This document shows positions 17,939-26,994 of a stretch of 64,000 nt of DNA, piece by piece. Where the stretch lies: NCBI RefSeq assembly GCF_014695585.1, contig NZ_JACJON010000068.1:124001-188000 (forward strand), in the 5' to 3' direction. A program made the position numbers and the translations under genes. Origin of the DNA: Microcoleus sp. FACHB-831. Lineage in GTDB: Bacteria; Cyanobacteriota; Cyanobacteriia; Cyanobacteriales; FACHB-T130. The notes beneath the pieces are model-generated. The model was given only the letters and a program-made list of their open reading frames with translations, was not told the origin of the DNA and did not search any database. Position 1 is the first letter of the stretch. Every line of letters begins with the position of its first letter.

Positions 17939-18436
17939 ATGTCGCTAATACAAAGGTTAAAGATGATTTCTTCTTTGGTGGTTATTTTAATTGTCACTTT
18001 TTTAGTCGCGCTAGGTAGTTTCTTAATCAAGCCGCGAGATATTCGTTGGAGCATACATCTTCGCAGACCCAAGTGGCTAGTATTTGAGCCAGCAATTCCG
18101 CTGATTTGGACGATAGCTTTTACTTGCGGAGCAGTATCGGCTGCTATCATTTGGGAAAAAGACCCAGGTAGTTTAAAAACTTGGTTGCTGATGGGATGGT
18201 ATCTAATTTTAGAAATTGTTACGGTAGCCTACATCCCGGCAACTTTAAGACTAAAGAGCCTTAAAGTCGGTACGCTTTTAGGGGGAATTGGTGTGGTTTT
18301 AGGTGTAATACTAACGCTGTTTGTCTGGCCGATTTCGGGGACGGCGGCGCTGCTATTACTGCCTTATGCGATCTGGAGTCCGGTAGGAACAGTTACTACC
18401 AAGGAAATGATTGACCTTAATCCTGATGCAGCATAA
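17939..18436 (+). CDS. tspO: TspO/MBR family membrane protein
   Basis: A 165-residue protein with five hydrophobic segments, as usual for TspO. Landmarks are RPKWLVFEPAIPLIWT near helix 1-2 and the closing WSPVGTVTTKEMIDLNPDA. TspO proteins bind tetrapyrroles and influence stress responses. The ATG at 17939 has GAGGG just upstream; the earlier TTG at 17891 would add an unlikely charged leader. No partner gene is nearby. Confidence 0.85.
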   Translation: MSLIQRLKMISSLVVILIVTFLVALGSFLIKPRDIRWSIHLRRPKWLVFEPAIPLIWTIAFTCGAVSAAIIWEKDPGSLKTWLLMGWYLILEIVTVAYIPATLRLKSLKVGTLLGGIGVVLGVILTLFVWPISGTAALLLLPYAIWSPVGTVTTKEMIDLNPDAA

Positions 18437-18635
18437 TTCAAGTGAGGGAGCGATCGCTAGATTCGCTCCTTATATATTATATTTTCCTACAAACAAATAA
18501 TTATCAACTTGCCCTCTTGTGGATGCGGCTAAGTAACCACTGACCTAAAACTTACCCAAAAGCAGGATGCTAAGACGTTTGCTAGTCAGGCAAGCTAAAA
18601 GCAGGAGACTCTTCAACTCTCAAGGGACAAGCATC

Positions 18636-18971
18636 GTGAACAAGATACTCTACCGACTGACTATAGCTAGCGTGATGGTTTCAGCAGGTTGCTTGCAAAC
18701 TGGACAGGCACTTGCTTCGACTCGTGGCGAACGTACTTTTATAACTCCTGCACAAGCGCACCAATTCTCCCGTGACTTAATTCGCTCCGACTCGCAAGAC
18801 TTTTTTAACCAAGGACGAGAAAGGCTGGAAAGAGAAATTCAAATTTTGAACCAGCAGCGTTTTTCTTCTTCAACTCCTCTTCTTAAAGTAGATGAAAACC
18901 TGAAAGGCGAAAACATATCACCAGTTACCAGTCCTAGTTTCTTAGCAGTTCCCAAACAGCGGAATTTCTAA
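18636..18971 (+). CDS. Secreted small hypothetical protein
   Basis: A protein of about 111 residues starting at GTG (18636, AGGGA upstream) with a signal peptide (ILYRLTIASVMVSAGCLQT, cut near GQALA). An ATG at 18567 would give 134 residues with an Arg-rich leader and remains possible. The mature part (FITPAQAHQFSRDLIRS, ERLEREIQIL) is helical and charged. I do not recognise the family. Confidence 0.6.
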   Translation: MNKILYRLTIASVMVSAGCLQTGQALASTRGERTFITPAQAHQFSRDLIRSDSQDFFNQGRERLEREIQILNQQRFSSSTPLLKVDENLKGENISPVTSPSFLAVPKQRNF

Positions 18972-18995
18972 TACACCAGCGGTGTTTTGTAAAAT

Positions 18996-19928
18996 TCAAA
19001 AAGTACACGCCGTCTGGCGATTTACCGGGCAACTTTTGTTATCGATTGGATTTGCTTGCAGACCGATAAAAACTAAATTGGGCATAAATTTCAATGAACT
19101 GATATTGGATATTTGATTGCTGTCGAGGGTGACAAAAATCAAATTTGTCAATTTTTTTAGCGGGCTGATGTCGGAAATTTTATTTCTGCCCAGTCCAAGT
19201 TTAGTTAGTTTGGGTAACGATTTCAGCGGGGTGATATCAGAGATTTTGTTGTCGTCGAGGATGAGCAGAGTTATCCCCTTCAGCGATTTCAGCGGAATGA
19301 TATCGGAGATTTGATTGCTGCTGAGAGAAAGAACAGTTAGGTTAGTTAAAAATTGCAGGGAACTAATGTTAGCAATTTTATTACCGCTGAGTTCAAGGTT
19401 AGTTAGATTAGTCAGAGATTGCAGCGGCTTAATATCAGAAATTTGATTTGCAGCGAGGTTTAGTTCACTCAGGTTGGTGAGAGATTTTAGCGGGCTGATG
19501 TCGGAAATTTCATTAGCGCCGAGGTCTAGTTTAGTAAGGTTAGTAAAATATTTTAGCGGTCTGATGTCAGAAATTCGCTTGCCACTGAAGCCGTGAGAAT
19601 CTAGGTTTATCAGCGATTTTACGCGACCGGGACGGCCAATCGTATTGCCATTGAGGTAAAGTGTTGTAAGGTTTGAAAGCTGGACGTTTGCTTGATTGCA
19701 ATCATTAGTGCCCGCCTGTACTAACAGCAGGTCAACAGTATATTTAGCATCGGGAGAAAGTTTTGCTTTGTGCAAACACCAATCCGTAAAACTCTTGAAG
19801 TTGTTTGTCTGAACGGAACCTGTACAACCGTATCCTCCAAGAGCGATCGCTACCATACATCCGGCGATCGCTCTTTTATAAGTTTTTGCACAAGCAAAGT
19901 AATTTCTGTCTAAAACTTTTCGTAACAT
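18996..19928 (-). CDS. Leucine-rich-repeat lipoprotein (internalin-like)
   Basis: A 310-residue protein with a signal peptide ending in the lipobox LGGYGC (Cys35). From about residue 95 it consists of eight 22-residue leucine-rich repeats of the internalin type (NKISDISPLKSLTNLTxLxL). The ending NPIDNKSCPVNRQTACTF is a typical cap in cyanobacterial LRR proteins. Such repeats bind proteins; a cell-surface or periplasmic role is inferred. It converges with the upstream small secreted gene, 24 bases apart. No catalytic domain is present. Confidence 0.88.
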   Translation of the reverse strand: MLRKVLDRNYFACAKTYKRAIAGCMVAIALGGYGCTGSVQTNNFKSFTDWCLHKAKLSPDAKYTVDLLLVQAGTNDCNQANVQLSNLTTLYLNGNTIGRPGRVKSLINLDSHGFSGKRISDIRPLKYFTNLTKLDLGANEISDISPLKSLTNLSELNLAANQISDIKPLQSLTNLTNLELSGNKIANISSLQFLTNLTVLSLSSNQISDIIPLKSLKGITLLILDDNKISDITPLKSLPKLTKLGLGRNKISDISPLKKLTNLIFVTLDSNQISNISSLKFMPNLVFIGLQANPIDNKSCPVNRQTACTF

Positions 19929-20267
19929 TTAAGAATTTGTTCTACTTGTTGCCTACTACTTTAGTGATTGAGAGATGCTGGGGGCTGTTCCTTAATCGTA
20001 AAAAATTATACCCGACGGCTGTCAGCCATCGGGTATAAACATTACTCCCTCGCGATCGCATAGATTGTTATTTCCCCCCTCGTTCCCTGTCTGGCAAGGG
20101 GAATGCAGGGTAGCTAGGGAAGAGCGACGCTTTAACCCAAAGGTATTGTTACAAGCTGCTTAACTCAACATGACACCTAATGGTTGCGTAATTTATTTAA
20201 TTTTAGATTTACGCAATTCACCCCACAATTTATTAAATTTGTTGCGTGCAGCGCCAAACAAAGCAAT
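19929..20267. other. Intergenic region between two leftward genes
   Basis: No gene seen. It holds the hairpin at 20006-20038 and a weaker inverted pair TTGCGTAA/TTACGCAA near 20184-20216, with AT-rich sequence between that could include the LRR gene promoter. Confidence 0.6.
20006..20038. repeat. Hairpin repeat with ATACCCGA core
   Basis: 16-bp arms (TTATACCCGACGGCTG and CAGCCATCGGGTATAA) with one mismatch and almost no loop. It shares ATACCCGA/TCGGGTAT with repeats at 25853 and, more loosely, 28900. Confidence 0.7.
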
Positions 20268-21401
20268 CTAACCATTTAACTTTTGTTCTGATTTGATTGT
20301 AAAAGGAGCCATCACCTTTTTAAGCTCATTGGTGTCTACAATCAACCTGTTAAAATAATCGTTGCCATTGCGTTCGTTAAATTTAGCTGCCAAGTGCTGA
20401 ACCTTTTTAAACAAAGCCATTCTTAACTTATCAACTTCATAGGTGCCGCTTTGTTGATATTCAGAAAATGACTTGGGCAGGATCAGCGAAACGCGATTTT
20501 TGCCATTCTCTTGCAACTCTGTCATTAGGAAATTGGCAGCAAGGTAGAAGCAGAAGCTATCGTAAACGTTCGCTGTCTCCAATGCCCAGATTAAGTGCTT
20601 TTCAAACAATTCCACCGCCTTAACAAGATTATTGGTAAGCACTAAAAATTTCAAGTGTTCGGCGATTGTTTCCAAAAAATCTCGGTTTGAGGAAATCAAC
20701 CGATATCCACGTACATGATAATGCATCGCCTCTTCTATTCGGCCTAAACGCAGCAAAGGCACCAGAATTTTGCCAAAACTCAAATGAGGGATTTCCGAAC
20801 AAGTTTGTTTGCCACTTAAAATGGGGTAAGCACAAGCGATCGCCCGCTCGTACTCCCCCATATAAATTAGGAAATTAACTTGTTCGTGCAGTTCGCAAGC
20901 TGGACAATCGCTCGAACAGTCGCGCGGCGTTTGTTCCCACTTTTGCTGATAGGCGGATGCAGTTTTTTTATCGCCCATCACCATTGCTGCTAGACACTGA
21001 AGCTTATACACAGAGCGCATGCTCAGACTCGCCCGCTGGTATCGCCGCGCCATATCCTCAAACGTGTCATCAATTTGTTGCTTGGAAATTTGAGGAAATT
21101 TTGGCAGCTTTTCACCCACCCATTTATATTGCCAAAGCAGTCGCTCTGAGGAAAATTTTTCTGGGTGGCGATCTGACTGCGCCAAGCACCAGGAAAAAGT
21201 AACTAATTCTTTCTCTGGGTAGCCGGAGAAGGTAGCAGCATCGAGCAGCTTGTCTCGCGTCCAAAATCCCAAATCTAGATCGTTATGAATGTCCGCAATC
21301 TTAACTGCTTCTTCTAGCAAGCTGACCTTTGTAGTACCATAATCTAGAGCGTCAGCTTGCTCGACTAGCGCGAAAACTCGATCTTCATAATTATGGTTCA
21401 T
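20268..21401 (-). CDS. TPR-like helical protein paired with HSP90-family gene
   Basis: A 377-residue, all-helical protein without signal peptide. Degenerate helical repeats (VNFLIYMGEYERAIACAYPIL, LLRLGRIEEAMHYHVRGYRLI as landmarks) suggest TPR-like folding. A cysteine cluster CSSDCPACELH at about 167-177 may bind metal. The start overlaps the stop of the HSP90-family gene by 11 bases, so the two are translated together. Such TPR-like partners beside short HSP90 proteins are known from several phyla (recollection). Inference: co-chaperone or client adaptor. Function not established. Confidence 0.78.
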   Translation of the reverse strand: MNHNYEDRVFALVEQADALDYGTTKVSLLEEAVKIADIHNDLDLGFWTRDKLLDAATFSGYPEKELVTFSWCLAQSDRHPEKFSSERLLWQYKWVGEKLPKFPQISKQQIDDTFEDMARRYQRASLSMRSVYKLQCLAAMVMGDKKTASAYQQKWEQTPRDCSSDCPACELHEQVNFLIYMGEYERAIACAYPILSGKQTCSEIPHLSFGKILVPLLRLGRIEEAMHYHVRGYRLISSNRDFLETIAEHLKFLVLTNNLVKAVELFEKHLIWALETANVYDSFCFYLAANFLMTELQENGKNRVSLILPKSFSEYQQSGTYEVDKLRMALFKKVQHLAAKFNERNGNDYFNRLIVDTNELKKVMAPFTIKSEQKLNG

Positions 21402-23214
21402 AGTTTTCTCCTAATTGCGCGTTCACGCCCCATTCAATTAAACCAAGCAAACCGGAATTCAGCAAACCCATTTCTTGAGCATTTAGGGGTTGGTGTCCCA
21501 GCAGCAACGCTTGAACGTATAACATTTGTAGCGATAACTGTAGCAAATTTTTATCTTCCAGATTGACCAACTTCTGAATTAGCGGGTTGTGAAAATTAAA
21601 GCATAATTGAGCGTAAGGTTGCTGAGGAGTAGTTGCTAAATTATCCAGAACAGATGACCAAACTGAATTGGAAACTGATTTGGACTGCAAGAGCGATCGC
21701 TGAAATTCTGCATCTGCATTAGTGCTATAAAGTGCTGGTAGCTCTTGGGGCCAAAATTTCTTAATTTCCACCTCGCATCGGAACGGCTGCAACACCATAT
21801 CTGCAAATTTGATCAAATTGAAAACACGTTCGCGCTCTTTCCAGTTTAAGTCTTCAAAACTTTGAGCAAGATCCGACGCATCCACCCGTTCCACTTGAAT
21901 TTCTGGAAACAGGTAAGGCAGTTTTTCTAACAAATCGGTGTCGTAAGCATAGCCACCGTTAATTACACACATTGATTGCGATGCAGCAACTCCAGCAATT
22001 TGCCGGAATTGGTCGCGAGTAGGGACATATCGAATTATCAAGTTTGCAGAACGATACTCACCCAGCGTCATCCTACCGAGAGAAGTTTCAAACGGCAACC
22101 AGTCGATGAACAACTTATAAAATTCGTCATCATGAACAGCCAGCGCCTTGATAGCAAGGTAATGCAAATTAATCAATTGTTGCAGGCGTTCCTCGTCTTG
22201 TTGGGCAAGTTCAATTAAGTATTGCCGCAAGCACTGGCCCAGCATTTCCCGTGCAGCCATAAGCATGGCATCTTCATAGAAAAACTCCCGCGATGCGGTT
22301 GGTCTGAGGTCATTGGCGTTAATAACGCACTTAACAAAAAATGCCCAATCTGGCAAAACATCTTTAGCATTTTCGCATAGCAACATATGCTTTAAATAAA
22401 CGCGATGCGTGTTTTTTGTGGCAAGACTGGGAGAATACGGCAGCACGAATGCGACTCCTTCCACAGCGCCAATTGTAGAATGCAAGGGAATGGCGTCAAA
22501 AAAATCGATATCAAAGATTTGCCTTCCGTAAGCTAGCAGTGCAGCACGTTGGTCCCGGCGGCTATAAAAAATTTGCTGCCAAGGTGGTCTTTGTTCGTTA
22601 ATTACCTTAGTTTTGTTGCCTTGCGTAACAGTGATGGGATAAGTAAGCAAGCTGCCAAAATGAGAAGCTAGTTCGCAGATGCGTTCTGTTTTGAAGTAGT
22701 CTTCGCAGCCGTTTTTGTTGCGTAAGTAAACGCGCGTTCCTGGCGATAGATCCTTTTCAAGGGTGCGGATTGAGTAAGTGCCGTCGGGACGACCGCGCCA
22801 CTCGATTGTCGCCGCGTCATTTTTTATAGAACGGGTTAACACCACAATTTCATCGCTGACGACAAAGCAGGAAAGCAAACCAATTCCAAATTGACCGATA
22901 TAATCGTTGCGTCGATCTGCCAGTTCTTCCCGTTTGGAAGATTGACCGATAGTAGCTAAAAATTGATGAATTTCTGCTTCAGTTAGACCGATGCCATTAT
23001 CTTCAAAAACTAATGTTGCTTCGTTGCGTTCTGGTGAAGAGATGACTTCAAGGCTGATTCTTCCTTGATGGTCGGGTTCTAGCTGAGTTCTGGCTGTAAT
23101 GGCATCGACAGCGTTTTGCAGCAATTCTCGCAGGAACACCTGCGGCCCACTGTAGAGGTGATTGGAGAGCAGGTCAATAAGGCCCCGCAGATTGATTTGA
23201 AAGTTATAGTCCAT
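21391..23214 (-). CDS. Non-canonical HSP90-family ATPase
   Basis: A 607-residue protein. The N-terminal GHKL ATPase domain is intact: LRELLQNAVDA, FEDNGIGL and GQFGIGLLSCF. A middle domain follows (AFFVKCVINANDLRPTASREF). The C-terminal third does not look like the dimerisation domain of ordinary HtpG, so this is the short, divergent HSP90 branch rather than the housekeeping HtpG. The ATG at 23214 has GGGGAAACG upstream and starts MDYNFQINLRGL, typical of HSP90 starts; the longer frame is rejected. It overlaps the helical partner gene downstream. Confidence 0.88.
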   Translation of the reverse strand: MDYNFQINLRGLIDLLSNHLYSGPQVFLRELLQNAVDAITARTQLEPDHQGRISLEVISSPERNEATLVFEDNGIGLTEAEIHQFLATIGQSSKREELADRRNDYIGQFGIGLLSCFVVSDEIVVLTRSIKNDAATIEWRGRPDGTYSIRTLEKDLSPGTRVYLRNKNGCEDYFKTERICELASHFGSLLTYPITVTQGNKTKVINEQRPPWQQIFYSRRDQRAALLAYGRQIFDIDFFDAIPLHSTIGAVEGVAFVLPYSPSLATKNTHRVYLKHMLLCENAKDVLPDWAFFVKCVINANDLRPTASREFFYEDAMLMAAREMLGQCLRQYLIELAQQDEERLQQLINLHYLAIKALAVHDDEFYKLFIDWLPFETSLGRMTLGEYRSANLIIRYVPTRDQFRQIAGVAASQSMCVINGGYAYDTDLLEKLPYLFPEIQVERVDASDLAQSFEDLNWKERERVFNLIKFADMVLQPFRCEVEIKKFWPQELPALYSTNADAEFQRSLLQSKSVSNSVWSSVLDNLATTPQQPYAQLCFNFHNPLIQKLVNLEDKNLLQLSLQMLYVQALLLGHQPLNAQEMGLLNSGLLGLIEWGVNAQLGENYEP

Positions 23215-23626
23215 TTCGTTTCCCCATTTACTAAATAGGACACAACTTGAATAAAGAGATTTTCCGATTGGGTTGCGCCAAATAAGCAAAAACTCCCTTC
23301 AGCAGGAATTAGTTAGATAAATTAGCGCAAATTTTCATCACGATGGTAGAGGAGGGCGCACAGGACTGCAAGAAGGGAAGAGCGCAAACGCGCATCTCCA
23401 CTAGCGATCGCTCTCTACATCATCACGGGCGGTCGGCGCAGGTTGGGAACTCAATGACTAGCCGCGATCGCCGGGGGCAGTATTCAAACTCTCCCCTCTA
23501 TCCCAATCTAATACACCCCACACAAATCTCAAGCCTGGGATGCCTTTTTTTCTTAAAGCAGACAGGTACAATCGTTATGCATTGGCACAGGTGGCGATTT
23601 AAGAATGTTCAAGGGAGTTTCTCGCT
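23215..23626. other. Divergent intergenic region
   Basis: Promoter space for the HSP90-family gene (leftward) and the metallophosphoesterase gene (rightward). The open frame at 23343-23675 has unlikely composition and is not accepted. No distinct operator or hairpin recognised. Confidence 0.5.
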
Positions 23627-25201
23627 ATGCTCTTTGTATCCGATCCGCCCATATCCGTCAAAATCAGCAAAATGAAGGAACGGGTGCGGTGGCAAGATCG
23701 GCTGATTGTCGAGCGCGGGATAGATCAAACCCGGATGGTTTTAGATGATGGCTCACAAGACAATCCAGAATTCTCATTTTTGGTCGTGGGTGATAGTGGA
23801 GCGGGTTCTTATCGGGGGTACAACCCCCAACGACAAATAGCAGAACAAATGCTTTCCCAGCGCGACACCAGCCGTTTCGTCTTGCACACGGGCGACGTGA
23901 TTTATCTGGTTGGATCGAGCGAATATTACCTGAAAAACTTCATCTCGCCCTACCGCGAGATGATAGTAGGTGGCGAACGACCAGAACGCATTGCCTACGA
24001 TAAGATGGTCTTCAACCTGCCATTCCTGCCCGTGCCAGGGAACCACGATTACTACGATCTGCCGTTTTTCTTCGGTCTGATGGCACAGAGCGCCTTGCCT
24101 CTGCGCCGCCTGCTGCAATCGAAATTGGATATAGATGTGGGCTGGCACGGTTCCTATCAAGGCAAAGCGTATGCAAAAGCATTTCTTGACTACCTCAAGG
24201 GTATAAATTCCTTTGAGCAGTTGGGGCATCATCTAGACCGTCATTACACTGCTCAAACTGACACTGGTCGCTGCCTGCGTTACCAACCCGGACGCTTCAC
24301 CCGCTTACCCAACCGATATTACACGTTTCGCAGCGGCGGGATCGACTTCTTTGCCGTTGACTCGAATACTTTTAACGAACCAGCGCCCCTCCCGCACACA
24401 AAAGAGGGGGATGCTTACCGCAGAGAGCTAGAAAAGCGCCGGGATCGGTTAGAGCAGAAAAAAATGGAGATCCTCGAAGCTTCCGCCACCAAAAACGGCG
24501 AAAAGTTTGAGGAAAACGAACGCCTGGAAGATCTGCGTACCAAGGTGACGCAGATTGATGAGATGAAGATGGACATCGACAAACAACTGGCAGCCGATGC
24601 AACAACTGTTACTGACTACGAACAACTCAATTGGCTCAAGGAAAGGCTGATCGAATCTTGGAATAATTCTGCGGTGCGCGGACGTGTGGTTTATTTCCAC
24701 CATCCCCCCTACGTCACCGAGGCTACGAAGTGGCAACAGGCGCAAACTTTGGCGATTCGTCGCCGCCTCCGTCTGCTACTGGATGAGGTGGCTGGCGTGG
24801 TTGGTCGTCAGGCAGAGGGGCGTCCGTTAGTGGATCTGATTTTAAACGGTCACGCTCACTGTCTAGAATATTTGCGTACTGGGGACACTGGTCATGCCGA
24901 CTCTAACCTGAACTGGATCGTTTGCGGGGGCAGCGGTTTCAGCCTCCGCCGCCAGCGGAAGGAGGGGCCGGAATTGACGGAGGCTATATGGGACGAGCAA
25001 GGCGCTGGCGATCGCAAGGTGGCGCGATCGCTGCTTTTTGTCGGTCGCAACGGTCAAGGGCCGCAAAAGCGCCGCCCCTATTCCTTTTTGCGGATCGATG
25101 TCAAAGACGGTAATCCTGCTAAGTTTATCGTCCGCCCGTTTATTAGCGAACGAATTGGGCGACAGTGGAGTGAGATCGCCCTTGAACCGTTTGCCATTTG
25201 A
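23627..25201 (+). CDS. Metallophosphoesterase
   Basis: A 524-residue calcineurin-like phosphoesterase. Metal-binding motifs in order: VVGDSGAG, HTGDVIY, PGNHDYYD, FHHPPYV and NGHAHC, all intact. A coiled-coil-like charged insert (about 265-325, rich in Glu/Lys/Arg) separates the GNHD and HHPP motifs. No signal peptide. The ATG at 23627 is used because the segment FVSDPPISVKISKMKERVRWQ looks conserved in relatives; an internal ATG at 23672 is an alternative. Substrate unknown. Confidence 0.9.
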   Translation: MLFVSDPPISVKISKMKERVRWQDRLIVERGIDQTRMVLDDGSQDNPEFSFLVVGDSGAGSYRGYNPQRQIAEQMLSQRDTSRFVLHTGDVIYLVGSSEYYLKNFISPYREMIVGGERPERIAYDKMVFNLPFLPVPGNHDYYDLPFFFGLMAQSALPLRRLLQSKLDIDVGWHGSYQGKAYAKAFLDYLKGINSFEQLGHHLDRHYTAQTDTGRCLRYQPGRFTRLPNRYYTFRSGGIDFFAVDSNTFNEPAPLPHTKEGDAYRRELEKRRDRLEQKKMEILEASATKNGEKFEENERLEDLRTKVTQIDEMKMDIDKQLAADATTVTDYEQLNWLKERLIESWNNSAVRGRVVYFHHPPYVTEATKWQQAQTLAIRRRLRLLLDEVAGVVGRQAEGRPLVDLILNGHAHCLEYLRTGDTGHADSNLNWIVCGGSGFSLRRQRKEGPELTEAIWDEQGAGDRKVARSLLFVGRNGQGPQKRRPYSFLRIDVKDGNPAKFIVRPFISERIGRQWSEIALEPFAI

Positions 25202-25250
25202 AGAAGGATTAAGCCACAGGCGAGACATCCCCCTTGAAAAGCAGGGTTTT

Positions 25251-25281
25251 TCTAGTTCCTCCTTAAAAAGGAGGAACTAGA
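25251..25281. terminator. Bidirectional hairpin terminator
   Basis: Perfect 14-bp arms TCTAGTTCCTCCTT and AAGGAGGAACTAGA around AAA, between the convergent metallophosphoesterase and OGFr-domain genes. Confidence 0.7.
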
Positions 25282-25292
25282 CCTGGGTTTCT

Positions 25293-25817
25293 TCATGCAA
25301 CAGCTTTTTTCCAGTAAGAGTAAGTCTCGCTACCTATGCTTTTGCTTTCTTCCGAGTAGATTTGCTCTAAACATTTATAAAGAGCCAGAGCGTATTTTCC
25401 TAATCCCAGAAGCTTCAAACTCGTTAAGATTCTGGTCAGTCGGAGGTAATTGTGATTTCTTAGATTAATCCAGTTAGTTTTTCTTTCTGGATATTCGTCA
25501 GATTTAGTTATTTCGATATCAGCGCTACCAGCTTCGTTGCATTGCAGCCCGTAAAAACCCAGCATGAGTTTGAGCGATTTTAATAATCGCATTTTCAGTT
25601 GTTCGTTTGTGTTGAAAGCTTGAATTATTTGCTCGTTCAGTACTGGCGCATTTCTGTTAAAGCCGCTTTTTTGTTTTAGGGGAAATAACCACTGAATGTA
25701 GTCGTGCGTGTATTCAAGCCTGCGGTAATCCCATAGCCACATATCTTCTATCATTCGCCCTTCTGAATCGGAGCGATCGCCAAGATAAAACGCGACGATA
25801 ACTTCATCAGATGTCAT
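25293..25817 (-). CDS. OGFr-domain protein (opioid growth factor receptor conserved region)
   Basis: A 174-residue soluble protein. It matches by eye the N-terminal conserved region of opioid growth factor receptor: IEDMWLWDYRRLEYTHDYIQWLFP and SGFNRNAPVL (landmarks). The ending ETYSYWKKAV also fits bacterial relatives. The domain was named in vertebrates, and its bacterial function is unknown; an opioid role is not implied. It reads leftward, with a 13-bp-arm hairpin in the gap just upstream of its start. Confidence 0.82.
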   Translation of the reverse strand: MTSDEVIVAFYLGDRSDSEGRMIEDMWLWDYRRLEYTHDYIQWLFPLKQKSGFNRNAPVLNEQIIQAFNTNEQLKMRLLKSLKLMLGFYGLQCNEAGSADIEITKSDEYPERKTNWINLRNHNYLRLTRILTSLKLLGLGKYALALYKCLEQIYSEESKSIGSETYSYWKKAVA

Positions 25818-25852
25818 TTGATTCCTCCCAAAATCACTTCCTCACGGTTAAT

Positions 25853-25881
25853 ATACCCGACTTCTATAAGAAGTCGGGTAT
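25853..25881. repeat. Perfect hairpin, ATACCCGACTTCT arms
   Basis: 13-bp perfect arms (25853-25865, 25869-25881) around ATA. It lies just past the end of the Tim44-like gene, so it may terminate that transcript. Relatives occur at 26955, 28900 and 20006. Confidence 0.75.
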
Positions 25882-25894
25882 CTCGCCTTCAATT

Positions 25895-26761
25895 TCAGTA
25901 GTTATTTTTCATTTCTGTAGCGTCCCCACCTTGCAAAATCGCCGGGACTTCATTAGCCAATTTAGCATATGCCAAAGCCATATGGCTTTCTTCAATATTG
26001 GCTACTATCCAATTCCCATCCTCGATAATAAATGTCCAAATTGCTTCAACATTGTTGTATCCTTTTTCTCCTTGTACGATATTCCCCGTATTGCGCTCTG
26101 CCAAGTAGTCTTCCATATTAGCCGTAATGGATACAACGAGCCTAGAGCCATCAAATACCCCGCCGTTATTTCTATATCTTAAGAAGAGAGGTTTGATGTT
26201 GAGTATGCTTTTAACGCGGCAATGGTTAACAAGGCCATCTTTTTCCCATTGATCTAGATAAGCAAGTTGTTGATTTTGCCAATACCAATTGGTCATCCAC
26301 CCGGCTGCTTCTTGCATATCTTCCTTACGCCATGCTGAATGAACTTTATGGAAGCACTCAGTTACGCGCTCTTTTACTTGCAGCCAGTCGAATTTATCGC
26401 TTACCTGGGAGAGTCGTTGAAGATCTTTGAAAGTACGCCGAGAAGCTAGTGATTCTTTGAGGTAAACGTAAATTAGATAAGGAATTAAAGGCAAACAAAC
26501 GATTAGAACAATAGCAAGTAGGATTTTTCCAAAAACGCCTTTAAACAACCCGGAAAACATTTTCACTGCAATTTTTCCTCCGGGTGCAGCGAAAGCAACT
26601 TGCGGATGAATAAGGCCAAAGAATATAAAAGCGACCGCGCCTAAAATTAGGAAGCGATAGCGATAGAGTATAGAGCTACGTTTGCCTTTAGTTTGCTGGC
26701 TAGCAGATGCACGCGATCGCACGAATGAATTGAGCATAAGCCGTATTTTACGTCTCAACAT
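25895..26761 (-). CDS. Tim44-like domain membrane protein
   Basis: A 288-residue protein with two hydrophobic segments: 34-58 (FLILGAVAFIFFGLIHP, probably a signal anchor) and 78-98 (ILLAIVLIVCLPLIPYLI). The C-terminal half (about 130-285) has the Tim44/MBA1 fold pattern: an alpha+beta domain with VFDGSRLVVSITANMEDYL and VEAIWTFIIEDGNWIVANIEE. In bacteria this domain is found in membrane proteins of unclear role, sometimes with import or assembly functions. It reads leftward, downstream of the HEAT-phosphatase gene with a 230-base gap. Confidence 0.8.
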   Translation of the reverse strand: MLRRKIRLMLNSFVRSRASASQQTKGKRSSILYRYRFLILGAVAFIFFGLIHPQVAFAAPGGKIAVKMFSGLFKGVFGKILLAIVLIVCLPLIPYLIYVYLKESLASRRTFKDLQRLSQVSDKFDWLQVKERVTECFHKVHSAWRKEDMQEAAGWMTNWYWQNQQLAYLDQWEKDGLVNHCRVKSILNIKPLFLRYRNNGGVFDGSRLVVSITANMEDYLAERNTGNIVQGEKGYNNVEAIWTFIIEDGNWIVANIEESHMALAYAKLANEVPAILQGGDATEMKNNY

Positions 26762-26954
26762 GGCTTAATAAGAAAAACATTTTTTCTTTGTTGTAACCTG
26801 CACGAGCGAGCAGTGTCAACCGTATGTCAAGTTATATGGCTTAGACTATGACAACCACCAAGAATAAATCGTAATATCCCCTTTCTAAGGGTGGTAAATA
26901 TGGGAGCATGGACATCATTGGAGGCTAGTTATTTTTATTTAATTTCGCACTGCA

Positions 26955-26986
26955 AGATCCCCGAATTCTTAGAGAAGTCGGGGATC
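26955..26986. repeat. Hairpin repeat, AGATCCCCGA arms
   Basis: AGATCCCCGAATTCT pairs with GAAGTCGGGGATCT with one internal mismatch. It sits 8 bases beyond the stop of the HEAT-phosphatase gene and may end its transcript. Confidence 0.65.
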
Positions 26987-26994
26987 TGAACCAC

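Noticed and set aside
23343-23675. 110-codon rightward open frame
   Set aside because: Composition is not protein-like (His/Ser/Arg-rich, no pattern), and it overlaps the start of the metallophosphoesterase gene.
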